From: Erythroxylum novogranatense
Lineage: Eukaryota > Streptophyta > Magnoliopsida > Malpighiales > Erythroxylaceae
Direction of reading: 5' to 3'
Length of the DNA stretch: 64,000 nucleotides
Assembly (NCBI GenBank): GCA_029891385.1
Contig: CM057228.1
Span: 33,421,023-33,485,022 of the forward strand
Made by a program: the position numbers and the translations under genes. Position 1 is the stretch's first letter. The number at the start of each line of letters is the position of its first letter. Shown here piece by piece: positions 9,712 through 21,524 of the stretch. The notes beneath the pieces were generated by a model, which searched no databases, had not been told where the DNA came from, and saw only the letters and a list, made by a program, of their open reading frames with translations.

Positions 9712-11718
9712 TTGGCTTATGTGCTAGATATGGAGGCAGATAGAGGGAGGTTGGAAGACATTCCAGTAGTCAGGGAATTCCCGGATGTCTTTCCCGAGGA
9801 ATTTCCAGGACTACCTCCTCCTAGGGAAATTGAGTTTCCCATCGAGCTTCATTCAGGCACTGCGCCGATCTCAATTCCGCCTTATCGAATGGCTCCGGCG
9901 GAATTGAAGGAGCTTAAGGAGCAGTTGGAGGATCTTTTAGAGAAGGGTTATGTTAGACCGAGTTCTTCGCCTTGGGGAGCTCCGGTTCTTTTTGTGAAGA
10001 AGAAAGATGGGTGGTTGCGGATGTGTGTGGATTATGGGAAGCTGAACCATGCCACCATTAAGAACCGATATCCGCTCCCGCGCATTGATGACTTGTTTGA
10101 TCAGTTGCAAGGGGCGAGAGTCTTTTCCAAGATAGATTTGAGATCAGGTTATCATCAGTTGAGGATTAAGGAGACCGATGTGTCAAAGACTGCTTTTAGG
10201 ACGAGGTATGGCCACTTTGAGTTTTTGGTTATGCCTTTCGGATTAACTAATGCTCCTGCAGTCTTTATGGATTTGATGAATAGAGTCTTCAAGTCTTTCC
10301 TAGATCAATTTATCATTGTCTTTATTGATGATATATTGGTCTATTCTAAGAGTGATGAGGAGCACAAGGATCATTTGAGGGTTGCTTTAGAGACATTGAG
10401 GAAGAATGAGCTGTATGCCAAATTCGATAAATGCGAATTTTGGCTAAGGGAAGTGGTATTTTTGGGGCATGTGATCTCTGAGTGGGGAGTGCATGTGGAT
10501 CCGCAGAAGATAGAAGCTGTGGTTAAATGGGAAGCGCTTAAGAATGTAGCTGAAGTGAGAAGTTTCCTGGGATTAGCTGGATATTACAGGAGGTTTGTGG
10601 AGGGCTTTTCTTTGATAGCTGCCCCACTTTCCAAATTAACGAGAAAGAATCAGAAGTTTGAGTGGACTGAGGAGTGCCAGAGTAGTTTCGAGGAGTTGAA
10701 GAAGCGGCTTACAACCGCACCGATTCTGACATTGCCTTCGGGTGATGATGGGTACATTGTGTATAGTGATGCCTCCAGGAAGGGTTTAGGGTGTGTATTG
10801 ATGCAAGGTGAGAAAGTGATTACTTATGCCTCTAGGCAGTTGAAGCCTTATGAGATGAACTATCCGATCCATGACTTGGAGTTGGCTGCTATAATCTTTG
10901 CATTAAAGATTTGGAGACATTATCTGTATGGAGTTACCACTAGGATATTTACAGATCATAAGAGCCTTAAATACTTGTTGACCCAGAAAGAGCTGAATTT
11001 GAGGCAGAGGCGATGGTTAGAGTTGCTAAAAGATTATGATTTGATGATAGATTACCATCCGGGAAAAGCTAATGTGGTAGCGGATGCTCTGAGTAGGAAG
11101 TCCACTATGGCTCACATGAAGGGTGTGTACCTTCCCTTGCTGAAGGATTTAGCCAGACTTGATGTGATGTTGAGGCAAGATGGGCCTGAGTGTATTTTGG
11201 CGAGTTTCAGGGTGAGGCCAGTGCTGAAAGAGAATATCAAGGAATTGCAAGATCAGGATGAGTACTTATGTAAGCTTAGGGAAGAGATAAAGAATGGCAA
11301 GCCGTCTAATGTAGAGGTAAAGGAGGATGGATTGATAGTTGTGGGTAGTAGATTGTGTGTCCCGGGCAAGTTAGAATTGAGAGATGAGATTCTTGATGAG
11401 GCGTATAATGCTCCTTATGCAATGCATCCAGGGAGTTCTAAGATGTATCGGAATTTGAAAGAGCATTTCTGGTGGAAAGGAATGAGGAAAGATGTAGCAG
11501 AGTATGCTAAAAGATGTTTGGTGTGCCAGCAAGTTAAAGCTAAACACCAAGCACCTTCAGGCAAGCTTAATCCCTTGCCTATTTCGGAGTGGAAATGGGA
11601 AAAGATAACTATGGATTTTCTGATGGGATTGCCGAGATCTAGCAAGAAGCATGATGCAATATGGGTGATTGTGGATAGGCTGACTAAGTCAGCTCACTTC
11701 TTGCCAATTCGTCGATGA
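9712..11718 (+). pseudogene. Pol: reverse transcriptase, RNase H and integrase N-terminus (element C, copy 1)
   Basis: This 668-codon open frame is the longest in the window. In order: the linker [20 protein letters not shown] with [37 protein letters not shown] and the catalytic box FIDDILVYS (about residues 204-212); RNase H with [12 protein letters not shown] (about 350), [18 protein letters not shown] and TDHKSLKYL (about 413); a tether; the HHCC zinc finger of integrase with [17 protein letters not shown] and CLVCQQ (about 570-606); and the first catalytic Asp of the integrase core in [10 protein letters not shown] (about 633). All RT and RNase H catalytic residues appear intact. The frame closes at 11718, shortly after the SAHFLPI motif, where a small indel shifts it; the rest of integrase follows in another frame. 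Confidence 0.92.
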
Positions 11719-12657
11719 TTCTTTGAATGTGTTGGCTAAGAAGTATGTGGATGAGGTGATTAGGTTTCATGGGATTCCGAGTTCGATAGTTTCTGATAGA
11801 GATCCCAGGTTTACCTCTAGGTTTTGGGAGAGTTTGCAGGATGCCTTGGGGACTAGATTGCATTTCAGTACGGCTTTCCATCCGCAGACTGATGGACAGT
11901 CGGAGAGGACCATTCGGACTTTGGAGGCAATGTTGAGGGCTTGTGCTTTGGATTTCAAAGGTTCGTGGGATGATCACCTACCTTTGATTGAATTCGCTTA
12001 CAACAATTCCTATCACTCGGGAATTCAGATGGCGCCTTATGAGGCCTTGTATGGTAGGAGATGTAAAACACCTATATGTTGGGATGAGGAAGGTGAAAGA
12101 AAGCTTGTGGGGCCTGAGTTAGTGCAGGTCACAGTTGATAAGATAAAGCTAGTGAAGCAGAGGCTTAAGGCAACTCAAGATCGGATGAAGGGCTATTCGG
12201 ATGCCCATAGGAAAGAGATGGAATTTGAAGTGGGTGAGAAGGTGTTTCTTAGAGCTTCTCCATGGAAAGGCGTTTTGAGGTTTGGTAAGAAGGGTAAACT
12301 TAGCCCGAGGTATATAGGCCCATATGAGATCATTGAGAGGATTGGGCCTTTGGCTTATAAGTTAGATCGCCATTGAGTTGTCTAAGATTCACAATGTGTT
12401 CCATGTGTCGATGTTGAGGAGGTGCAGATCGATCCTTCCGCATATAGTTCGACCTTCAGAGGTTCAGTTGAAAGAGGATTTGACTTATGAGGAGCAACCA
12501 GTGGAAATCTTAGATTTAAAGGAAAAAGTGTTAAGGAATAAGATTGTGAAGCTGGTTAAGGTCTTGTGGAGGAACCATTCGACCGAGGAGGCTACTTGGG
12601 AACCCTTGGAAGCCATGAGGGGGAAGTATCCCTACCTCTTCATGGACTCAAGTAAGG

Positions 12658-12673
12658 ATTTCGAGGACGAAAT
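12658..12673. other. Conserved hairpin before 3' LTR, element C
   Basis: ATTTCG-AGGA-CGAAAT forms a perfect 6-bp stem with a 4-base loop. It lies in the last codons of pol and reads FEDE in the pol frame. The same hairpin occurs before the PPT of H, F and G, and with one stem change in E. Confidence 0.8.
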
Positions 12674-12679
12674 TCTTTT

Positions 12680-12690
12680 AGGAGGGAGAA
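12680..12690 (+). promoter_or_regulatory. Polypurine tract before LTR C2
   Basis: AGGAGGGAGAA ends one base before the TG of LTR C2. It is the expected plus-strand primer. Confidence 0.85.
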
Positions 12691-12691
12691 T

Positions 12692-15600
12692 TGTTGGGCC
12701 TCAAAATTTTATTTTATTTGAATTAATTAATTATTTATTTATGGATTTATTCGTTAAATTATTTTTATTTTGCCTTAATTGATTTAATTATGTGTCCATA
12801 TAAATATTTTTTATGTTGGGCTTGAGATTAGAAGTTAGAAATTTAATTGAAGGCTTGGGCCTAATATTGGAAAGTATGGGCTTTTAGGAATGAATGGAAG
12901 AAGGTTAAGTGGTTTAGAGTAGTGTGGGCTTAAGAAGATGAGGAGGAGAGCCCAATAGCAAAACTATATAGTTTTGGGAGGAGATGTAAAGGAAATAAAT
13001 GAGTTAAATGAATAAAAAGGAAGAGGAGAGGAGATTGTCGTAGAACACCAAAGGAGAAGAAGGAAAACGTGAAAGAGAAGGAGAAGAAGAGAGGATTCTG
13101 CTAAGCCCAAGGAGAAGGAGAAAGAAGAAGAAAAGTGGAAAAAGGGAAGAGAAATCAAGAGCTTAAGGTAAGTATCTATCTTCCTTTGAGTTAGATTCAA
13201 GAAATGGGATGAAATGAAGGTTAGGGTTTGTGTAGGAATGAAGAAAGAAAGAAGAGATGAGTGGTTTTGTGATTCCTAAGCTAGGGTTTTGGTTATTCTA
13301 GCTTAAATGAGCCATGGGTAGGTTAGGTTAAGGTTAATATTAGTTTTCCTTTAATTTATGAATATTATAACCTTTCCTATGAATTTAGAAATTGATTGGA
13401 GATGTGTTTTATCAAGGAACTAAGGAAACCTCACTCAAGAGAGAGGAAGGACATTTGTGAACTCGCCCCGACATTTTAGGTGGGTAATGCGTTTATAGTC
13501 ATTATGTAATGGGTGACCTTGTATGCTTATGTGCTTTGCTTTATATTTTGTGAAAAGTTGATTTAGATGAATATTTGGATATGTATGTTAAATGTGGCAT
13601 CTTGCCTTTGAAAGAAATGTAAAGTATGGAATTGTGCATACTTGAAAGTATGAATGAAACTATTTGAGCATAGATTATTTGTGTGTGTGGCAAGAGAGAA
13701 CCCGTTGTGATAGTCACGCGCACGCTGACCTAGCCTTCTCCCGGCTGCCCGCTTGTGGCCACGAGATCCTGAGAAATCGGACTCGTTGTGTTTACGATTA
13801 ACTTCGGTTTATTCATTGTGTTTACGGAAACTCTCTAGCCATGTGATTGTGCATTTTTCATTCAAACTTTGTTGTGTATGATGCATCATAAGTGTTATAA
13901 TTGATAAAGTTGTCATGTTAGGCTTTATGTAATGTAATGTTTGTTATGCCTAAAATGATGTTTTGTGAATGTTTTAGGATTGTTTGATATATGCATGACT
14001 ATATGTATGAATATATGTGTTGCATGGATCATTACCGATGGCTATAGGCGATAGCCATCGAGCCGTGTTAGCTCACCCCATTCTCCTCCTCGGTGCACAA
14101 ATCAAGTTGAGTCGAACCTTGCAAAGAACTTTGGGCATCACTCCAAGAAGTTTAGCTATTTTGTATTAAGTTAGTAACTAGCTTTTGGAATAGCTTTGTA
14201 GGCATATTGATCATCGAGCATCCCATCTTTTGTATTTTGTACTTGATCTTGATGAATATGACAACATGTAACCAAAGCTATGCATGAACCTTCATTTTGG
14301 CTTGGAATGAGAATGAGAGCTCTAGTACTTTCTTCATGTGAATTGGTTGATTTGTGATCCGTTGATGGCCTTGGAAATGTATGTGTATGATTTTTGAGTA
14401 TTATTGTTATATGAGTTTTGTTGGATTTTGGCTTGGGAAAGGTCGCTGGTATGTTGTTATGGTCATGTGTTGATGAAGAGTATAGTCTTTGCAGAATCTG
14501 GGCTAAAATGTTCATGCGGGAAATTTTGAGTTTGTTGTGTTTGTTGAGATTTCTGGGTTGGTATAGGTAGAATGGGAGTACTGAGACTTGTTGAGAGTGT
14601 TAACCAGGTAGTAGAGCACTCCTAGGAGGTTTTATGAGCTATTTAAGATGTATTAAGTTGGTAGGTGTGGTCGTTGGAATTTATTACTGGTGCTGTCAAA
14701 GTGACAGATTATCAGGTGGAGCTTTGAATCCACTTTTGACCTGCATAGAGTAGGAATATAGGTCGGTGGTCTTCATGAAGTTTGTAGATAATTCTTTTAC
14801 CTTCCCATAGACACTAAGTTTGCTAAATTTGGAGTTCTGGGTCAAAAGTTATGGAGGTCGGAAGTTCTGGTACTGTTTGTGGAGAGTTAGCCAACCTGTG
14901 TTAGTGAGAACGTTTGATTTCCTTAGAGCCCGAGTTTGCTGGTGAGTCCTTCTTGAAAAATATAGATTTTTCTCTTATCTTTCCAACGCTTCCTACCGTT
15001 TCTAATTTGGAGCTCGGAGTCAAAAGTTATGAGGGTTAGAAGTCAGATAGGTCGGGCTGTAGGGCAGGTCGCCCAAACACCACAAGATCGCCCGTCATGC
15101 GGGCGATCGCAAGATCGCCAGACGCCCGCCCATGCGGGCGAAGCACCAAGAGCCCGGCATGCCGGGCTCTTGCGAGCAATTGGGGTCGGTTTCTGGCCGA
15201 CCGACCCCTCCCCCTTCTTTTGGCCATAACTTTTTGCTCCGACCTCCGATTAAGCTGATTTTCGAACCGAGGGATTTCTAAGAAAATTTTCTATCTTTCT
15301 ATACCTGATTTATCATTATTTATTTTAAATTGAAAAAGGTGATTTAAAACAAAGTGTGGAGGTCGGCTGATTCTTTCTGAATATACTTCACTAATTTTAA
15401 AATATCTAGAGCTAGAGAGCTCGGATCGAAGTGATTCTTGTTTTAAATGAAACTAGAGACATAAATCTACAATTGTTATGAAGAGACCGATTTGCAATTA
15501 GGCCCCTAAGATTTTCAAACTCTTACCCGAAGTCGGTAGTGTCCAGTTTTGACTATTTTCTTTGAGATAGTGTTTTAACCATAACTTCTTCATTTCTAAC

Positions 15601-15780
15601 CCGAATTGAGCGATTCCAGTTGCGTTGAAACCGTTAGAACGGAGGGAACAATTTTATTAATTAGCCAATCCAACTTTTCTATAGGAGGTTTTCCCTATTT
15701 ATGAGGTCTTTCTATGGTCGGTTTTGGGTCGCTTATGCTTTATGGGTCCGAATGTTGGGCCTTGGAGACGGAGTCCAACA
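12692..15780 (+). repeat. LTR C2 (middle LTR of the array)
   Basis: LTR C2 is 3.09 kb and aligns along its length with C1, with many small differences, several at CAG or CTG sites. It is preceded by a PPT and followed by a primer site, so it serves as 3' LTR of the first unit and 5' LTR of the second. The splice donor AAG|GTAAGTAT is kept (GT at 13168); the acceptor region near 14092 reads CTCGG in place of CTCAGG. Confidence 0.92.
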
Positions 15781-16640
15781 TTGTTTAGTATCGAGCTTAG
15801 GCTTACTCCTCGGCTTAAAATGTATAGTAGGGAACATTGTTTTGTATGTGATTAAATATTTACTTTATGAATTGATTGTTTGCCTTACGTGACATGCATA
15901 TCATGCATACATATAGAACTAAGCTTAAAACGAATTGTAGCTAATCACTAGTATTTTCATTGAAGGAGTACGATGCCACCTCGTCAAGGACACGAGGAGT
16001 TTTGCAAGGTTCAATTGCACCTAACTCACCGTCGAGAGAGGAGAGCATGGATGAGTCCGTAGCCCTGTGAGTGGCCGAGGCCCTACAGGCGGGGTAGTGA
16101 GCCTCTTCGCTCACGCACTCGGCAGTCACCTAGTCTGTTCGAGCAAGCGCTGCGTTAGACCCTCAGTCGTTCTGCATTTACCCAAGCTTTTGTTCAAGCT
16201 ATGGGTCAAATGCCTCGAAAGCTTCTGTTGACCTCGCCTAAGAAGGGAGGCGGTTTGACAAGTGAGGAAGTATGGAGCAAGGATTTCTTTGGAACCCTGA
16301 TCCGGAAGAAGCCGAGAACTGGTTGAGGAAGACCGAGAGAGGCTTTGGATCGATGGAGTGTGAGGATGATGAGAGGGTAGTCTATGCCGCTAGTCTCGCT
16401 TGTGGTGATGCTTTGCACTGTTGGGAGACTGTGCTGTGGAGTCATTGAGACCAATGGGATTGACATGGGAGACTTCTGACTGCATGTGAAGAAGTATCTG
16501 TCTGAAGTGTACATTCAATGAAGCGAGGGAGTTTCGAGTCTCACCCAGAGGGAGATGACTTTTCTTGAATCTGACGCCGGTTCACACAGCTTGTCTAGAT
16601 ATGCTGCAGAGATGAGGCCGAGTGAGGCCTCTTAAGTGCC
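15781..16640 (+). pseudogene. Leader and Gag N-terminal half (element C, copy 2)
   Basis: The primer site reads TTTAGTATCGAGC where C1 has TTTGGTATCAGAGC. Gag starts with the same MPP at 15973, but the region up to about 16640 is riddled with one- to three-base differences from copy 1, so no long frame survives. Motifs such as the segment encoding EEAENWLRKTER are still recognisable near 16305. Many differences remove or alter CAG and CTG triplets (for example GCTGAG to GCCGAG near 16309). This may be true decay or an assembly problem. Confidence 0.75.
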
Positions 16641-16646
16641 GTCGAT

Positions 16647-17990
16647 TTGAGCCGGGTTTGCACCGCTATCGAGAGAGAGGTGATAGTGCAGAACTTCTGT
16701 GACTTGCAGCAGTTGGTTGAAGCAGCGCTGAGGGTTGAGAACCTCGAGAACATCAAGAGTGCAGTTAACAGGAAGAGGAAGGGGAGAGAGCAGTTCCAGA
16801 GGGGAGGTGGTACTTCTAATCCTGAGAGAAGTGCCAGAACCTTTCCTGCGCAGTCTGAGGAGAGGAGCACCGGTGGAAGCCGGCCTAGATCATGGAGGAC
16901 TCCTACTGTTTCTCACCAAGCTTCATCGGTGGGCGGCGGTAGAAGAGTGGATGGGGAGAGGCCACCTCTCCCAAAGTGTGAGCATTGTGGGGGGTATCAT
17001 AAGGGACAATGTTTCAGAGTATCAGGTGCATGCTTCAATTGTGGCCAGAAGGGGCATATCGCTAGGTTTTGTCCCAAGCCGGACAGGAGAGAGGGATCTC
17101 AGATGCAGCCCTCTAGGAGGACAGAGGCAGTGGCTCAGAAAGCGGTGACAGAAGTGGGTAGCTCTGGAGGTCCTAAGAGAGCTTATCCTCCAGACAGATC
17201 CAGAGGGCAAGTTCCAGCCAGAGTGTTTGCCATGACTCGAGAGGAGGCAGAGACCGCGCCAGAAGTTGTAGCGGGTATGGTTAAACTGTTTGATGATTAT
17301 GTGCTTGCTATGATTGACTCAGGTTCTACCCATTCTTTTGTGTCTTCGGGTAGGACTATTTCTAGGAGGAGTTTGAGCCCATTGGATACTCCGCTGATTG
17401 TGAGTACTCCAATCGACCAATATATTATTATCAGTCAAGTGTATAGAGATTGTGAGATAGAGATTAGTAGAAGAAAATTGGTGGTGGATCTGTTGCCTTT
17501 GAAGATGGGAGGATTGGATGTGATCCTAGGTATGGACACATTAGAGAGGTATCATGTTACTTTAGATTGTAAACAGAAGACAGTGGAGTTCGAGCTAGAG
17601 GATAGCAGGAAAGTGATACTCATGGGAGATAGAAAAGTCAGTTCACCTCGGGTTATTTCAGCTATGATGGCAGAGAGAATGATGAGCAAGGGGTGTGAGG
17701 CCTTTTTGGCTTATGTGCTAGATATGGAGGCAGATAGAGGGAGGTTGGAAGACATTCCAGTAGTCAGGGAATTCCAGGATGTCTTTCCCGAGGAATTGCC
17801 AGGACTACCTCCTCCTAGGAAAATTGAGTTTCCCATCGAGCTTCATTCAAGCACTGCGCCGATCTCAATTCCGCCTTATCGGATGGCTCCGGCGGAATTG
17901 AAGGAGCTTAAGGAGCAGTTGGAGGATCTTTTAGAGAAGGGTTATGTTAGACCGAAGTTCTTCGCCTTGGGAGCTCCGTTCTTTTTGTGA
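16647..17990 (+). pseudogene. Gag C-terminus, protease and RT N-terminus in one frame (element C, copy 2)
   Basis: The 447-codon frame runs without a stop from the gag core (VIVQNFCDLQQLVEAALRVE) through the zinc knuckles (CEHCGGYHKGQC, CFNCGQKGHIARFC), the protease motif MIDSGSTHSFVS, the region VILGMDTLERYHV, the linker [18 protein letters not shown] and the first part of RT. It shows that in this family gag and pol form a single frame, without programmed frameshift. The frame ends near 17946, where the SSPWGAPV motif is disrupted by a small indel. It is not a true independent protein; the Met at 16647 is internal. Confidence 0.9.
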
Positions 17991-19190
17991 AGAAGAAAGA
18001 TGGGTCGTTCGGATGTGTGTGGATTATAGGAAGTCAACCATGCCACCATTAAGAACCGATATCCGCTCCCGCGCATTGATGACTTGTTTGATCAGTTGCA
18101 AGGGGCGAGAGTCTTTTCCAAGATAGATTTGAGATCGGGTTATCATCGCTTGAGGATTAAGGAGACCGATGTGTCAAAGACGCTTTTAGGACGAGGTATG
18201 GCCACTTTGAGTTTTGGTTATGCCTTTCGGATTAACTAATGCTCCCGCAGTCTTTATGGATTTGATGAATAGAGTCTTCAAGTCTTTCCTAGATCAATTT
18301 ATCATTGTCTTTATTGATGATATATTGGTCTATTCTAAGAGTGATGAGGAGCACGAGGATCATTTGAGGGTTGCTTTAGAGACATTGAGGAAGAATGAGC
18401 TGTATGCCAAATTCGATAAATGCGAATTTTGGCTAAGGGAAGTGGTATTTTTGGGGCATGTGATCTCTGAGCGGGGAGTGCATGTGGATCCGCAGAAGAT
18501 AGAAGCTGTGGTTAAATAGGAAGCGCTTAAGAATGTAGCTGAAGTGAGAAGTTTCCTGGGATTAGCTGGATATTACAGGAGGTTTGTGGAGGGCTTTTCT
18601 TTGATAGCTGCCCCACTTTCCAAATTAACGAGAAAGAATCAGAAGTTTGAGTGGACTGAGGAGTGCCAGAGTAGTTTCGAGGAGTTGAAGAAGCGGCTTA
18701 CAACCGCACCGATTCGGACATTGCCTTCGGGTGATGATGGGTACATTGTGTATAGTGATGCCTCCAGGAAGGGTTTAGGGTGTGTATTGATGAAAGGCGA
18801 GAAAGTGATTGCTTATGCCTCTAGGCAGTTGAAGCCTTATGAGATGAACTATCCGATCCATGACTTGGAGTTGGCTGCTATAATCTTTGCATTAAAGATT
18901 TGGAGACATTATCTGTATGGAGTTACCACTAGGATATTTATGATTATAAGAGCCTTAAATACTTGTTGACCCGTAAAGAGTCAATTTGAGGCGAGGCGAT
19001 GGTTGAGTTGCTAAAAGATTATGATTTGATGATAGATTACCATCCGGGAAAAGCTAATGTGGTAGCGGATGCTCTGAGTAGGAAGTCCACTATGGCTCAC
19101 ATGGAGGGTGTGTACCTTCTCTTGCTGAAGGATTTAGCCAGACTTGATGTGATGTTGAGGCAAGATGGGCCTGAGTGTATTTTGGCGAGT
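17944..19190 (+). pseudogene. RT and RNase H remnant, truncated (element C, copy 2)
   Basis: RT continues in fragments: MPFGLTNAP and FIDDILVYS in 18214-18519, ending at a TAG at 18517-18519 where copy 1 has Trp; then [14 protein letters not shown] and RNase H with [12 protein letters not shown] in 18544-18969; then [17 protein letters not shown] in 18999-19190. Homology to copy 1 stops abruptly after ECILASF (about 19190), where the sequence jumps into the middle of an LTR. All integrase sequence is absent. The catalytic RT box is intact but the gene is broken several times. Confidence 0.9.
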
Positions 19191-21036
19191 TTTAGGATTG
19201 TTTGATATATGCATGACTATATGTATGAATATATGTGTTGCATGGCTCATTACCGATGGCTATAGGCGATTAGCCATCGAGCCGTGTTAGCTCACCCCAT
19301 TCTCCCTCCTCGGTGCACAAGTCAAGTTGAGAGCTGAACCTTGCAAAGAACTTTGGGCATCACTCCAAGAAGTTTAGCTATTTTGTATTAAGTTAGTAAC
19401 TAGCTTTTGGAATAGCTTTGTAGGCATATTGATCATTGAGCATCCCATCTTTTGTATTTTGTACTTGATCTTGATGAATATGACAATATGTAACCAAAGC
19501 TATGCATGAACCTTCATTTTGGCTTGGAATGAGAATGAGAGCTCTAGTACATTCTTCATGTGAATTGGTTGATTTGTGATCCGTTGATGGCCTTGGAAAT
19601 GTATGTGTATGATTTTTGAGTATTATTGTTATATGAGTTTTGTTGGATTTTGGCTTTGGGAAAGGTCGCTGGTATGTTGTTATGGTCTATGTGTTGATGA
19701 AGAGCATAATGCTGCAGAATATGGGCTAAAATGTTCATGCGGGAAATTTTGAGTTTGTTGTGTTTGCTAAGATTTCTGGGTTGGTATAGGTAGAATGGGA
19801 GTACTGAGACTTGTTGAGAGTGTTAACCAGGTAGTAGAGCACTCCTAGGAGGTTTTATGAGCTATTTAAGATGTATTAAGTTGGTAGGTGTGGTCGTTGG
19901 AATTTATTACTGGTGCTGTCAAAGTGACAGATTATCAGGTGGAGCTTTGAGTCCACTTTTGACCCTTATAGAGTGGGAATATAGGTCGGTGGTCTTCATA
20001 AAGTTTGTATATAATTCTTTTACCTTTCCATAGACACTAAGTTTGCTAAATTTGGAGTTCTGGGTCAAAAGTTATGGAGGTCGGAAGTTCTGGTACATTT
20101 GTGGAGAGTTAGCCGACCTGTGTTAGTGAGAACGTTTGATTTCCTTAGAGCCCGAGTTTGCTGGTGAGTCCTTCTTGAAAAATATAGATTTTTCTCTTAG
20201 CTTTCCAACGCTTCCGACCGTGTCTAATTTGGAGCTCGGAGTCAAAAGTTATGAGGGTTAGAAGTCAGACAGGTCGGGCTGTAGGGCAGGTCGCCCAAGC
20301 ACCCGCGCATCGCCCCTATGCGGGCGAGCGCGCATCGCCCGTCATGCGGGCGATCGCGCATCGTCCGCGCTCGCCCGCACGCCCGCCCATGCGGGCGAGC
20401 ACCAAGAGCCCGGCATGCCGGGCTCTTGCGAGCAATTGGGGTCGGTTTCTGGCCGACCGACCCCTCCCCCTTCTTTTGGCCATAACTTTTTGCACCGACC
20501 TCCGATTAAGTTGATTTTCGAACCGATGGATTTCTAAGAAAATTTTCTATCTTTTTACACCTGATTTATCATTATTTATTTTAAATTGAAAAAGGTGATT
20601 TAAAACAAAGTGTGAAGGTCGGCTGATTCTTTCTGAATATACTTCACTAATTTTAAAATATCTAGAGCTAGAGAGCTCGGATCGAAGTGATTCTTATTTT
20701 AAATGAAATTAGAGACATAAATCTACAATTGTTATGAAGAGACCGATTGGCAATTAAGCCCCTAAGATTTTCAAACTCTTACCCGAAGTCGGTAGTGTCC
20801 AGTGTTGACTATTTTCTTTGAGATAGTGTTTTAACCATAACTTCTTCATTTCTAACCCGAATTGAGCGATTCCAGTTGTGTTGAAACCGTTAGAACGGAG
20901 GGAACAATTTTATTAATTAGCCAATCCAAATTTTCTATAGGAGGTTTTCCCTATTTATGAGGTCTTTCTATGGTCGGTTTTGGGTCCGCTATGCTTTATG
21001 GGTCCGAATGTTGGGCCTCGGAGACGGAGTCCAACA
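19191..21036 (+). repeat. LTR C3 (3' LTR, 5' part deleted)
   Basis: From TTTAGGATTG onward the sequence matches LTR C1 from about 5924 to its end, including the GC-rich island and the terminal GGAGTCCAACA. About 1.29 kb of the LTR start and all of pol downstream of RNase H are missing, replaced by a direct junction with pol at about 19190. A second TAACA follows the end. Confidence 0.9.
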
Positions 21037-21041
21037 TAACA
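21037..21041. repeat. Target-site duplication of element C, right copy (TAACA)
   Basis: It is identical to 4627-4631. Removing C and one copy rejoins the envelope-like ORF of element B. Confidence 0.92.
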
Positions 21042-21524
21042 AGGTAAAAATGGATGTGAAGAGTATTATTAATGCCAAAACTATTCTCAGAATGGAATAA
21101 AGTTTGAAGCTAAAGCTGATATAAGTTTTACACCAAAAGCAAAGTCTGAGGGGGAGTTTGTAGTAAGACGGAGTAAGAGTGAACATGTAATGTCTGAAAA
21201 AAAATAAAAGCTTGATTGATAGGAAGAACATCTGCAGAAGAAAAAGTTAAGACGATTCTACAGAAAGAGGAAGCCGAGTTCAACAATCAATACAACAAGT
21301 GTCTTTGAAGAGGAAGGTTGAGATGCTTCAATCAAAAAAATCCAAAGATTCAAGAACGTCACCAAGATTATTGATCTTACGACAATGAGAACAGAAGAAG
21401 CAAAAAGCTCTGATTCTTGGTGGATATTCTGAGAAGCAAAAGAAAAGACAACAATCCACCAGATCAATTGTAATCATCTGAAGAGATAAAGATAAAAAGG
21501 AAGTTAGTATTTGAGAAGAAGAAA
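21042..21524 (+). pseudogene. Envelope-like ORF of element B, piece 2
   Basis: After C, AT- and purine-rich sequence continues element B. Short open pieces rich in Lys, Glu and Ser occur in different frames, with many stops, as expected for a decayed hydrophilic middle region. A purine tract AGGGGGAG lies near 21149. Identification rests mainly on continuity across the TAACA target site, not on a recognisable domain. The segment ends where the minus-strand LTR element D begins. Confidence 0.5.

Larger units (their letters stand above)
11719..12782 (+). pseudogene. Pol: integrase core C-terminus, GPY/F module and chromodomain (element C, copy 1)
   Basis: After the break the integrase core continues (11723-12376) with the second Asp in SDRDPRFTSRFW and the Glu in PQTDGQSERTIR, then YNNSYHSGIQMAPYEALYGR, the GPY/F module (GKLSPRYIGPYEIIERIGPLAYKL) and a further break at about 12370. 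The final part (12378 on) carries HNVFHVSMLRR and a chromodomain-like end, VKVLWRNHSTEEATWEPL, which in chromoviruses guides integration to marked chromatin. The frame has no stop before the 3' LTR; it reads FEDEILLGG through the hairpin and PPT and stops at 12780-12782, about 90 bp inside LTR C2. Confidence 0.9.
4632..21036 (+). mobile_element. Element C: gypsy (chromovirus, Tekay/Del-like) in LTR-int-LTR-int-LTR array
   Basis: The array consists of LTR C1 (4632-7767), internal region 1 (7768-12691), LTR C2 (12692-15780), truncated internal region 2 (15781-19190) and truncated LTR C3 (19191-21036). One perfect TSD (TAACA) bounds the whole array, so it entered as one insertion and later became an array, or was already an array when inserted. 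The chromodomain at the pol C-terminus, the long LTRs and the pol sequence style point to the Tekay/Del chromovirus lineage; lineage assignment is inference. Both internal regions are broken, so the array could move only with proteins from elsewhere. Confidence 0.88.
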
